From CAIWHR01 sp039915505 (GTDB taxonomy: Bacteria; Pseudomonadota; Gammaproteobacteria; Burkholderiales; Casimicrobiaceae), in NCBI GenBank assembly GCA_039915505.1, contig JBDSND010000078.1, positions 1 to 10,414 on the forward strand: a stretch of DNA of 10,414 nucleotides. Direction: 5' to 3'. The notes beneath the pieces were generated by a model. It had not been told where the DNA came from. It saw only the letters and a program-made list of their open reading frames with translations, and did no database searches. Positions 1-6,412 of this stretch are shown piece by piece; position 1 is the stretch's first letter, and each line of letters begins with the position of its first letter. The position numbers and the translations under genes were made by a program.

Positions 1-227
1 CGCACGTACGTGAAGCTGATGGCCGTGACGTCGCCGATCACGACGCCGCGATACTTCACCTTGGAGCCGATGTCGAGGCCCTGCACCGATTCGTTGAAGT
101 AGGTCTCGATCACTACCCGGGGCTGGAAGTAACGCCCGGAGCCGATGATCAGCAGCAAGGCGATCGCCGCGCCGACGCCGGCAATCACGAACAGGCCCAG
201 CTTGAAGTAATTGGCGTTGGCGCTCAT
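1..227 (-). CDS. mlaD: MlaD-like MCE-family lipid-binding protein (N-terminal part only)
   Basis: This is the 5' part of a gene cut by the left window edge; 75 complete codons are visible. The product starts MSANANYFKLGLFVIAG and has one hydrophobic segment at about residues 9-30, the inner-membrane anchor of MCE proteins. The MCE domain begins near residue 38: a YFNESVQGL stretch, then DIGSKVKYRGVVIGDV, which is the typical MCE beta-strand signature. In this family the periplasmic MCE domain forms a hexameric ring on the MlaFE complex and passes phospholipids between the membranes. The gene lies 19 bp after mlaF, fitting an mlaEFD operon order. The ATG at 227 has only a weak ribosome-binding site (TTTTCCTC upstream), so translation may depend on coupling to mlaF. 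How many MCE domains it has, and whether an auxiliary lipoprotein gene follows, cannot be seen here. Confidence 0.9.
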   Translation of the reverse strand, partial: MSANANYFKLGLFVIAGVGAAIALLLIIGSGRYFQPRVVIETYFNESVQGLDIGSKVKYRGVVIGDVTAISFTYV

Positions 228-246
228 CGGCGAGGAAAAGGCGTGA

Positions 247-1065
247 TCATGACGCATCCGCCGCCGCCCGGGGGGCCGACGCCGGCATTTCGCGATGAAA
301 GAAGCGATGCACGAACGGCTCGGTGCTAGTGTCGCGCAGCACCCGCGGATCGCCTTCGGCGATGATGCCCTTGGTGACCTTGTCCAGCATGATCACCCGG
401 TCCGCCACGGCGTAGATGCTGGCGAGCTCGTGACTCACGACCACGAAGGTGATCCTCAGGCTCTTGGCGAGGCGCAGGATCAGCGCGTCGAGCTCCGCCG
501 AGGTGATCGGGTCGAGGCCAGCCGAAGGCTCGTCGAGAAAAAGAATGCCAGGATCGAGCGCCATGGCGCGGGCGATCGCGGCCCGCTTCTGCATGCCACC
601 GGAGATCTCCGACGGCATATGCCCGGTGAATCCCTCGAGGCCGACCAGGTCGAGCTTCATCCGCGCAATCAGGTCCATCGCGTCGCGGTCGAGGTCGGTG
701 TACTCCTCCAGCGGCAGGCGCACGTTCTCCAGGAGGTTCATCGAGCCGAACAGCGCGCCGGACTGGTACATCACCCCGATGCGGCACAGGATCGACCGGC
801 GTTCTGCGCCACGACTGGCGACGATGTCCTTACCCTCGATGAGGACCCTACCGCCGATGGGCTCGTAGAGCCCGATCATGTTCTTGAGGAGGGTGCTCTT
901 GCCACTCCCCGAACCGCCGAGGATCACGAACACCTCGCCGCGCCGGACCTCGAAGTCGAGATCCTGGAGCACGACGTCGTCGTCGTAGCCGATCGTGAGC
1001 CCTTCCACGCGGATAGCGACCTCAGGCTCGTGCACCGGTGTCGCACTCCTGTCGTCCGCCGTCAT
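247..1065 (-). CDS. mlaF: MlaF-like ABC transporter ATP-binding protein
   Basis: This 272-residue ATPase should power the lipid transporter at the cytoplasmic face of the inner membrane. All ABC motifs are present: Walker A GGSGSGKST (50-58), Q-loop Gln101 in MYQSGALF, signature SGGMQKRAAIARA (155-167), Walker B ILFLDEP with Glu179, D-loop SAGLDP, and the H-loop His212 in VVVSHE. The YQSGALF and SGGMQKR forms are typical of the MlaF subfamily rather than of amino-acid or drug importers. The start codon overlaps the mlaE stop (ATGA, 1062-1065) and no strong Shine-Dalgarno sequence precedes it, so translational coupling to mlaE is likely. A short Ala/Pro-rich tail (about residues 259-272) follows the conserved part. 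In the Mla system the ATPase pairs with MlaE and with the MCE protein encoded next. The direction of lipid movement cannot be told from sequence. Confidence 0.95.
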   Translation of the reverse strand: MTADDRSATPVHEPEVAIRVEGLTIGYDDDVVLQDLDFEVRRGEVFVILGGSGSGKSTLLKNMIGLYEPIGGRVLIEGKDIVASRGAERRSILCRIGVMYQSGALFGSMNLLENVRLPLEEYTDLDRDAMDLIARMKLDLVGLEGFTGHMPSEISGGMQKRAAIARAMALDPGILFLDEPSAGLDPITSAELDALILRLAKSLRITFVVVSHELASIYAVADRVIMLDKVTKGIIAEGDPRVLRDTSTEPFVHRFFHREMPASAPRAAADAS

Positions 1066-2183
1066 ATGCCGAGCACGTAGTAGATGACCGCGAAGACGCC
1101 GTCGACCACCACCAACAAAATGATCCCGGAGACGACCGCGCGGGTCGCCGCATCGCCCACCGCGGAAGCTCCGGTTGTGGTCTGCAACCCGCGCAGACAG
1201 CCGATGCCGGCGATGAGAATGGCGAAAAAGAATGATTTGACGAAGCCGGCCAGGAAGTCGGAGAGATCGACGATGCCCTCGACCTCGTGAATGAAGGTGA
1301 CATAGGGTATACCGAACGTCTGCATGGTCAGTGCCCCGCCAACCAGGCCAACCAGATCGGCGAAGACGGTGAGGATCGGGGTCATGAGCACGGCGGCAAG
1401 CACCCGGGTCACCACCAGGAAGCGCACGGGATCGAGGCCCATGGTGGTGAGGGCGTCGATCTCCTGGTTGACCCGCATGGTGCCGAGTTCGGCGGCAAAG
1501 GCAGCCCCGGTGCGGCCCGCGAGCATGATCGCCGTCATCAGCGGACCGAGCTCGCGCAGCATCGACAGGCCGACCAGGTCGGCGACGAAGATCTCGGCAC
1601 CGAAGCGCTTCATGGGCACGGCACTCTGGAAGGAGATGATCACGCCCATCAGGAACGCGATCAAGGCGACGATCGGCAGGGCGTCGGCGCCGACCTTCTC
1701 GCAGATATGCCAGACGTCACGCCAGCGCACTTTGCCGGGGTGCCGCACCGCAAATGCCAGTGCCGCCGTGGTTTCGCCGATGAAGTCGATCTGGTGCCGA
1801 ACGTCACGCCCAATCTTCGCGGCGTGCCAGCCGACTTCCGCGATGCCCCGGTAGCGAGGCAGGTGCGGGTCGTGGTCAGTGACGAGCGCCGCGGGATCGA
1901 ATTGGTCGAGCAGCGCCTGGTACTCCGGCCGCAGGTTAACGACCGCGACCTCGCCGGCGCGCGTCATGTGCGGCATGCGCAGCAAATCCACGAGCAGCGC
2001 AATGCCGGCGCCATCGCAGTACTCGACCGCGCCGGCGTCGATCAGCACCGAGCGGCCGGCGGCCGACCGCACCGCCGCACGCGCAGCGGTCCACAGATCG
2101 CGGATCGAATAGGCGTCGAGGCGCCCGCTCAGGGACAGCACACGGCGGCCGTCGGGCGCATCGGCCACGGCGAGCGCGGTCAT
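1062..2183 (-). CDS. mlaE: MlaE-family lipid ABC transporter permease with N-terminal STAS domain
   Basis: This 373-residue protein is longer than E. coli MlaE (about 260 aa) because an STAS-like domain (about 1-105, the fold of the separate MlaB subunit) is fused to the front. A linker and an amphipathic stretch follow, then the permease domain (about 140-373). The permease carries the family hallmark RELGPLMTAIMLAGR (210-224) and then AELGTMRVNQEIDALTTMGLDP (231-252), plus several hydrophobic membrane segments. The fusion explains why no separate mlaB gene is seen beside mlaF. In the STAS part, the position that is usually DS(S/A)G reads DGAG (57-60), so the serine that is phosphorylated in anti-anti-sigma relatives is glycine. 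The gene starts 13 bp after cydB and overlaps mlaF by 4 bp. The call is firm for the family; the exact substrate is inferred. Confidence 0.95.
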   Translation of the reverse strand: MTALAVADAPDGRRVLSLSGRLDAYSIRDLWTAARAAVRSAAGRSVLIDAGAVEYCDGAGIALLVDLLRMPHMTRAGEVAVVNLRPEYQALLDQFDPAALVTDHDPHLPRYRGIAEVGWHAAKIGRDVRHQIDFIGETTAALAFAVRHPGKVRWRDVWHICEKVGADALPIVALIAFLMGVIISFQSAVPMKRFGAEIFVADLVGLSMLRELGPLMTAIMLAGRTGAAFAAELGTMRVNQEIDALTTMGLDPVRFLVVTRVLAAVLMTPILTVFADLVGLVGGALTMQTFGIPYVTFIHEVEGIVDLSDFLAGFVKSFFFAILIAGIGCLRGLQTTTGASAVGDAATRAVVSGIILLVVVDGVFAVIYYVLGI

Positions 2184-2196
2184 GACCTGAACCGCA

Positions 2197-3198
2197 TCAG
2201 TGGTACCCGCCTCCTGCCCGCACCTTGCCCCGAAATACCCAGTAAGACCAGCCGACGTACATCAAGATGATCGGCAGCAAGAAGAGCGTCCCGATCATGA
2301 GGAATGCCTGTGATTTCGGCCCGGCCGCCGCCTGCCACAGGTCGATGGTGTAGGGCACCACCATCGGGAAGATGCTGATCCCGAGACCGAGATAGGCCAT
2401 TGCAAAAATGCCGAGCGCCGCCAGGAAGGGTACCGCATCGCGCTTACCGTCGAGTGCCCGCCAGAGCAGCAGGAAAAGGCCGAAGGTGACGATCGGCACC
2501 GGCGCGAGCGCCACGATGTTGGGCCAGTCGAACCAGCGCGCCCGGATCTGTGCCTGGGCGAGCGGCGTCCACACGCTGACCATGAGCACGAATGCCACTA
2601 CCCCGATCAGGAACGCCCGCGCCCGGCGCGCCGCCCAGTCGCGCAACTCGCCTTCGGTTTTCATCACCAGCCAGCACGCCCCGAGGAGGCCGTAACCGGC
2701 TATAAGTCCTGCCCCTGTCAGCAAAGGAAACGGAGCGATCCAGTCGAGCGTACCACCGGCGTACGAACGCCCGGTCACCGGGATGCCCTGCACGAAGGTG
2801 CCGAGGATCACGCCCTGCGCAAACGTCGCGACCAGGGAACCCGCGAAGAACGAGCGGTCCCAGTGGTGCCGACTGTGCGACATGTGCCGGAACTCGAAGG
2901 CCACGCCGCGAAAGATGAGCCCGATCAGCATGAACAGGATGGGAAAGTACACCGCCGGCATGATGACCGCGAAGGCCAACGGGAATGCGGCGAGCAGACC
3001 GATGCCCCCGAGTACCAGCCAGGTCTCGTTGCCATCCCAGATCGGCGCGACCGAATCCATCATCAGGTCGCGTGCCTTCGCGCCCGGCGCGAACGGGAAG
3101 AGGATGCCGACACCGAGATCGAAGCCGTCGAGCAGCACGTACATGAATACCGCGAAGGCCAGGATGGCAGCCCAGAGTGGAACGAGATCGAGGACCAT
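2197..3198 (-). CDS. cydB: cytochrome bd-type quinol oxidase subunit II
   Basis: This is the partner subunit of the bd oxidase, a multi-helix inner-membrane protein (333 aa) that stabilises the haem-bearing subunit I. Family motifs are clear: LLDGFDLGVGILFPF (22-36), APIWDGNETWLVLGG (51-65), and FRGVAFEFR soon after. The C-terminal WVFRGKV ending is also common in the family. About eight hydrophobic helices can be picked out. It begins 12 bp after the cydA stop without a strong Shine-Dalgarno sequence, so it is probably translationally coupled to cydA. The 13-bp gap to mlaE leaves no room for the small CydX subunit found after cydB in E. coli. The order cydA-cydB is standard; the following mla genes are not. 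Confidence 0.96.
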   Translation of the reverse strand: MVLDLVPLWAAILAFAVFMYVLLDGFDLGVGILFPFAPGAKARDLMMDSVAPIWDGNETWLVLGGIGLLAAFPLAFAVIMPAVYFPILFMLIGLIFRGVAFEFRHMSHSRHHWDRSFFAGSLVATFAQGVILGTFVQGIPVTGRSYAGGTLDWIAPFPLLTGAGLIAGYGLLGACWLVMKTEGELRDWAARRARAFLIGVVAFVLMVSVWTPLAQAQIRARWFDWPNIVALAPVPIVTFGLFLLLWRALDGKRDAVPFLAALGIFAMAYLGLGISIFPMVVPYTIDLWQAAAGPKSQAFLMIGTLFLLPIILMYVGWSYWVFRGKVRAGGGYH

Positions 3199-3210
3199 GG
3201 TCCGGGGTGG

Positions 3211-4593
3211 TTACTCGGCGCGGGTCGCGCCGGACAGCGGCCGCGCCGGGGTCGCCACGGGTGCCGACGAAGTGCCCTCGTCGGCCGCGGTCTCGAAGCC
3301 GTTCTTGACGAGCCGCCCCATGAAGCGGATGCCGGCTCCGAAGATCAGCAGGTAGGCGATCATGTAGATCGCGAGCGAAACGGCGACGTCGCCGGTTTGA
3401 AGGCTCGGCGTGACTGCATCGCGGGTCCGCATCAGGCCGTAGACCACCCACGGCTGCCGGCCGACCTCGGTCGTGACCCACCCGGCAATGACCGCGACGA
3501 AGCCGATCGGTGCGACCAGCACGCACGCGCGCTGCAGCCCCGCCGACGCGGCGAGCCCCCTGCGGCGCCAGGCCACGAGCGCCCACACCGTCACGCCGAG
3601 CATCACCATGCCGATTCCGACCATGAGGCGGAACGAGAAGAACGGAATCGCCACGGGCGGCCGGTCCTCGGGCCGCCACTGCTTGAGACCAGGAATCACG
3701 CCGTCGGGATCGTGGGCGAGGATCAGCGAGCCCAGGGCCGGGATGGCAATCTCGAAATGGTTGCGCTGCGCCTTTTCGTCGGGCCACGCAAAGAGCACGA
3801 GGGGCATGCGTGCCCGGGTTTCCCAGTTGGCCTCCATCGCAGCAATCTTCACCGGCTGGTGCTCGAGTGTGTTGAGGCCGTGCAGGTCGCCGATGACGAT
3901 CTGCAGTGGAACCAAGATCGCCAACAGGCCGAAGCCCATCTTCTGCATGGTGACGCTTTCCTCGAGGAAGCGCCCACGCCGGATGTAGTATGCCGCGACC
4001 CCGGCGACCACGAACGCGGTGGTGATGAAGAACGCCACCGTGGTGTGGGTGAGGCGGTAGGGAAACGACGGATTGAAGATGACCCGCCACCAGTTGTCCG
4101 GGAGAAACCGACCCGCCTCGATCACGTGGCCAGCAGGGGTCTGCATCCAACTGTTGACGGCGAGGATCCAGAATGTCGAGAACAGCGTGCCCGCCGCGAC
4201 CATGATCGCCGCGAAAAGATGCATCCACGCCGGAACGCGCTTGCGGCCGAACAGGAGCACGCCCAGGAATCCCGCTTCCAGGAAGAACGCCGTCAAGCCC
4301 TCGTAGGCCATTAGCGGGCCGACGATGTCGGCGGTGATGTCGGAATAGCGGCTCCAGTTGGTGCCGAACTGGAACGGCATCACGATGCCCGACACCACGC
4401 CCATGCCGAACGACACCGCGAAGATGCGCAGCCAGAACTGCGACAGGCGCAGGTACACACCCCGCCGAGTGAAGAAATGCAGCCCTTCCAGCACGGCGAT
4501 GTAGGCCGCGAGCCCCACAGTGAACGCAGGGAGCAGGATGTGGTAGGCCACGACCCAGGCAAACTGCAGCCGCGAGAGCAGCAGGGCATCCAA
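3211..4593 (-). CDS. cydA: cytochrome bd-type (CIO-like) quinol oxidase subunit I
   Basis: This subunit binds the b558, b595 and d-type haems (or b in CIO forms) and oxidises quinol while reducing O2 to water in the inner membrane. The conserved residues line up with E. coli CydA: His18 in AYHIL (b595 ligand), Glu98 and Glu106 in MAYEGLTAFFLEAG (proton path and haem), His183 in RLTHTTVAFF and Met324 in FFSFRLMVGIG (b558 ligands). The quinol-site Lys249 and Glu254 lie in HQPVKIAAMEANW, and GRQPW is at 378-382. At 460 aa it lacks the long Q-loop insertion of E. coli CydA (522 aa), so it belongs to the short-Q-loop, CIO-like group, often linked to cyanide tolerance. The start is TTG: an in-frame TGA lies three codons upstream, the first internal ATG would remove His18, and a perfect Shine-Dalgarno sequence precedes the TTG. 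Residues 431-460 form a low-complexity tail. Confidence 0.96.
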   Translation of the reverse strand: MDALLLSRLQFAWVVAYHILLPAFTVGLAAYIAVLEGLHFFTRRGVYLRLSQFWLRIFAVSFGMGVVSGIVMPFQFGTNWSRYSDITADIVGPLMAYEGLTAFFLEAGFLGVLLFGRKRVPAWMHLFAAIMVAAGTLFSTFWILAVNSWMQTPAGHVIEAGRFLPDNWWRVIFNPSFPYRLTHTTVAFFITTAFVVAGVAAYYIRRGRFLEESVTMQKMGFGLLAILVPLQIVIGDLHGLNTLEHQPVKIAAMEANWETRARMPLVLFAWPDEKAQRNHFEIAIPALGSLILAHDPDGVIPGLKQWRPEDRPPVAIPFFSFRLMVGIGMVMLGVTVWALVAWRRRGLAASAGLQRACVLVAPIGFVAVIAGWVTTEVGRQPWVVYGLMRTRDAVTPSLQTGDVAVSLAIYMIAYLLIFGAGIRFMGRLVKNGFETAADEGTSSAPVATPARPLSGATRAE

Positions 4594-4788
4594 CGTCCGT
4601 CACCTCCTGTCGCGAAGAGCCCCCATGGTAACCCGAGCACGTTCCGAGCCGCACCCGCGCTGTACCACGTCAGCGGGACAGGCGCGCGGTTTCGAACCTC
4701 GTAGTTGCGCCGGGCGTGCACCCCGTGGCGCCGTCGCGGCGATACGGGCGCGCGCCGGAAGTCAGAATTCCGCCCGCTGCCGCGACGG
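4594..4788 (-). other. 195-bp intergenic leader between the DMT permease gene and cydA
   Basis: No gene is seen here. The upstream half is occupied by a long inverted repeat (4730-4789). The downstream half carries the cydA ribosome-binding site. I looked for an Anr/FNR-type TTGAT-N4-ATCAA box, which is common upstream of bd oxidase genes, and found none. A GTTACCAT sequence about 30 bases before the start resembles a -10 element (4 of 6 matches) but has no convincing -35 partner. The cyd-mla promoter probably lies in this stretch, but I cannot place it. Confidence 0.5.
4601..4608 (-). promoter_or_regulatory. strong Shine-Dalgarno site of cydA
   Basis: On the minus strand this reads AGGAGGTG, fully complementary to the 3' end of 16S rRNA. 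Nine bases separate AGGAGG from the TTG start at 4593. The TGA inside GGTGACGG is in frame with cydA and closes the frame upstream, so this site fixes the unusual start codon. An ATG at 4587-4589 is also nearby but is out of frame. Confidence 0.85.
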
Positions 4789-4789
4789 C
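4730..4789 (-). repeat. long inverted repeat at the 3' end of the DMT permease gene
   Basis: An 11-bp perfect inverted repeat (GCCGTCGCGGC at 4730-4740, GCCGCGACGGC at 4779-4789) encloses a second pairing, CGGGCG (4745-4750) with CGCCCG (4771-4776). Together they can fold into one extended stem of about 60 nt. The distal arm touches the TAG stop of the permease gene. No T-run follows on the minus strand, so it is not a classic intrinsic terminator. It could act as an mRNA 3'-end stabiliser, a Rho-linked end, or part of the cydA leader. Confidence 0.55.
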
Positions 4790-5691
4790 TATGCGGCGCG
4801 CGGCCGCGGCGTCGCTTGGCGTAGTACCGTGAAAGTGCCGGAGATGATGAGTCCGCAACCTAGGACCATGACCGGGGTGATCGTCTCGCGCAGGAACACT
4901 GCGGCCCAGAGCATGCCGAAGAGCGGGATGAGGAAGGTCACCGTGAACGTGCGGGTCGGTCCGACGTCCTGGAGCAGACGGTAATACAGCAGGTACGCGG
5001 CGGCGCTGCAGACGACTGCCAGCGCGGCGATGTCGGCGAGAATGACGGGATCGCGAAGCACGCCGGGCGCGATCGGCCAAGGCGCGATGGCGAGCATGGG
5101 TGCTAGCATCGCCGCTGCGGCGAGCTGGCTCCAGCCCGCGACCGCCAGGGCCGGCGCTTCCGGCGCGGTGCGACGCAGCCAGATCCCGGACGCGGCGTAG
5201 CAGAACGAAGCGACGAGCGAAGCGGCGATCGCCCACCCGAACATCGCATCGGCCATGACGGGCCCCGCCCCGCTCACCAGGACGACGCCTGCGCAGCCAA
5301 CCCCGAGCCCGGCCAGCTTACCGCGGGTGAGCGGCTCGTCGAGCCACACGCTCGCCAGCAGCGCCGCGAACAGTGGCGTCGTCGAATTCAGGATGCCGAG
5401 ATAGGACGCCGGCAGGTGCAGCGCGGCGAAACCGAAGAGCGTGAAGGGAATCGCGGAATTGACGAGGCCCATGCCCGCGTACGTAACCCAGAAGCGTCGC
5501 AGTTGCGGCTGCCTGTGTAACAGCATCGCGTAGGCCACCAGCACCATCCCCCCGAGCGCGACCCGCGAGGCCGCCGTCGCCCAGGGCCCGAGGAGCGGTG
5601 CGAGCACCCGCACGAAGATGAACGAGCTCCCCCAGATCGCGCCCAGCGCGAGCAAGCGCGCGATGTCGGCCCGTTGCAGCTCCGCATTCAT
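4789..5691 (-). CDS. EamA/DMT-superfamily permease
   Basis: This is an inner-membrane transporter of the drug/metabolite transporter superfamily, 300 aa with about ten predicted helices made of two EamA repeats. The first repeat opens with LLALGAIWGSSFIFVRVLAPLLGPW, the usual EamA start, and ends with LLASVWLDEPLTRGKLAGLGVGCAGVVL. The second ends with LIPLFGMLWAAVFLRETITPVMVLGCGLIISGTF. The paired 'E-x-x-T/G' loop before the last helix of each half is typical. I chose the ATG at 5691 because homology-like sequence begins there. The frame stays open to 5823, but the extra 44 residues are Arg/His-rich and come from a tandem repeat. Neither start has a good Shine-Dalgarno sequence. The substrate is unknown; members export amino acids, metabolites or drugs. 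Its neighbours do not help, since the repair genes upstream and cyd genes downstream are separated by gaps of nearly 200 bp. Confidence 0.88.
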   Translation of the reverse strand: MNAELQRADIARLLALGAIWGSSFIFVRVLAPLLGPWATAASRVALGGMVLVAYAMLLHRQPQLRRFWVTYAGMGLVNSAIPFTLFGFAALHLPASYLGILNSTTPLFAALLASVWLDEPLTRGKLAGLGVGCAGVVLVSGAGPVMADAMFGWAIAASLVASFCYAASGIWLRRTAPEAPALAVAGWSQLAAAAMLAPMLAIAPWPIAPGVLRDPVILADIAALAVVCSAAAYLLYYRLLQDVGPTRTFTVTFLIPLFGMLWAAVFLRETITPVMVLGCGLIISGTFTVLRQATPRPRAA

Positions 5692-5733
5692 GGGCGCGGG
5701 ATCAATGCGGCGCGCCGCGCGGGCCGGGTGACC

Positions 5734-5790
5734 TGTCCGGTGGCGGCGTGTCCGGTAGCGGCGTGTCCGGTGGTGACGTGCCGGGTGATG
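5734..5790. repeat. 15-bp tandem repeat (minisatellite), about 3.8 copies
   Basis: Plus-strand units are TGTCCGGTGGCGGCG (5734-5748), TGTCCGGTAGCGGCG (5749-5763), TGTCCGGTGGTGACG (5764-5778) and a decayed partial copy (5779-5790). The period is a multiple of three, so all frames stay open through it. This makes the permease start look 44 codons longer than it probably is. The array begins 43 bp upstream of the chosen start. Confidence 0.8.
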
Positions 5791-5838
5791 TGCCGCGGAG
5801 GCCGCGCGGTGGTAGTACGGCACGCAGGCAAGGCACAG

Positions 5839-5856
5839 TTCGCCCTATCGGGCAAA
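5839..5856 (-). terminator. small hairpin after ogt, possible weak terminator
   Basis: On the minus strand TTTGCCC (5850-5856) can pair with GGGCGAA (5839-5845) around a GATA loop, with one G-T wobble. It starts 22 bp after the ogt stop, where a terminator would be expected. No U-tract follows, so any role in termination is uncertain. Confidence 0.3.
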
Positions 5857-5878
5857 GGCGTCCCGCAGCGGCGTCCCG

Positions 5879-6412
5879 TCACGCGGCGTACCTCGACCCT
5901 ATCCTCAGGGCGTGCTGCTCGAGATCCAGAAGCGCCCGCTTGCGTCCAAGCCCGCCGGCATAACCGGTGAGCGCGCCACCGCTGCCGATGACGCGATGGC
6001 ACGGAATGAAAATGGCCAGCGGATTCCTGCCGATCGCAGCGCCGATCGCCCGCGCCGCGCGCGGCATCGCAACTGCAATGGCGATGTCTCGATAGGTCTT
6101 CGTGGCCGCCAACGGAATCGCGCGCAGCGCCTCCCACGTGCGGCACTGAAACGGCGTGCCGGACGGCGCCAGCCGTGGTGCCGCCGGTGGTGCCAGCGCG
6201 AGGGCATCGCCCGCGAAGTACCGCGCGAGCGCCGCGGCCGCTTCGGCGAGGATCGGATGCTGGCCGGCCACGATGGCCGTGCGGAATGCCGCCGGGACCA
6301 GGGCCTGGTCGGCGAAATGCGCGGCAACGAGCGCCTCGGGCGAGGCGGTCAGTATCATCGGGCCGAGTGGCGTCACCACGCGGGTGTAGGCGAGCGAGCT
6401 ATGGCTATTCAT
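5879..6412 (-). CDS. ogt: methylated-DNA--protein-cysteine S-methyltransferase
   Basis: This 177-residue suicide repair protein moves the alkyl group from O6-alkylguanine (or O4-alkylthymine) in DNA to its own cysteine. The active site is IPCHRVIG with Cys138. Before it stand the DNA-binding and asparagine-hinge residues RAIGAAIGRNP (121-131), and SGTPFQCRTWEALRAIP (84-100) is the usual start of the catalytic domain. The TGYAGGLGRKRALLDLE block follows. The ATG at 6412 overlaps the stop of the Ada-AlkA gene (ATGA, 6409-6412) and has a fair Shine-Dalgarno GGAGA five bases upstream. The frame stays open to 6550, but that extension only shadows the upstream gene. Because the neighbouring Ada-type protein has no methyltransferase domain of its own, this gene supplies that activity to the same operon. 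It would be induced with it if the operon is Ada-controlled. Confidence 0.95.
   Translation of the reverse strand: MNSHSSLAYTRVVTPLGPMILTASPEALVAAHFADQALVPAAFRTAIVAGQHPILAEAAAALARYFAGDALALAPPAAPRLAPSGTPFQCRTWEALRAIPLAATKTYRDIAIAVAMPRAARAIGAAIGRNPLAIFIPCHRVIGSGGALTGYAGGLGRKRALLDLEQHALRIGSRYAA

Larger units (their letters stand above)
5692..5878. other. 187-bp intergenic region between ogt and the DMT permease gene
   Basis: No gene is supported here. The region contains the 15-bp tandem repeat (5734-5790) and a small hairpin (5839-5856). A pair of short direct repeats (GGCGTCCC) lies near the ogt stop. A promoter for the permease gene should lie here if it is not co-transcribed with ogt, but I could not identify one. 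Confidence 0.45.

Noticed and set aside
1287..2270. Plus-strand open frame of 327 codons
   Set aside because: It is antisense to mlaE, rich in His/Gly/Arg/Glu, and an expected by-product of the high-GC third codon position of the real gene.
2863..4314. Plus-strand open frame of 483 codons
   Set aside because: It is antisense to cydA and cydB, highly charged, with no recognisable domain.
2444..4654. Open frame of 736 codons on the minus strand
   Set aside because: It runs across cydA and cydB in another frame, is Arg/His/Gly-rich with no family features, and the overlapped genes are certain.
4633..4661. Possible sigma-54 promoter (TGGTAC-N9-TGC) upstream of cydA
   Set aside because: The distance between the GG and GC elements is two bases too long for a sigma-54 site.
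5692..5823. 44-residue N-terminal extension of the DMT permease
   Set aside because: It is encoded by a tandem repeat, has no hydrophobic or family-like sequence, and lies before the normal EamA start.
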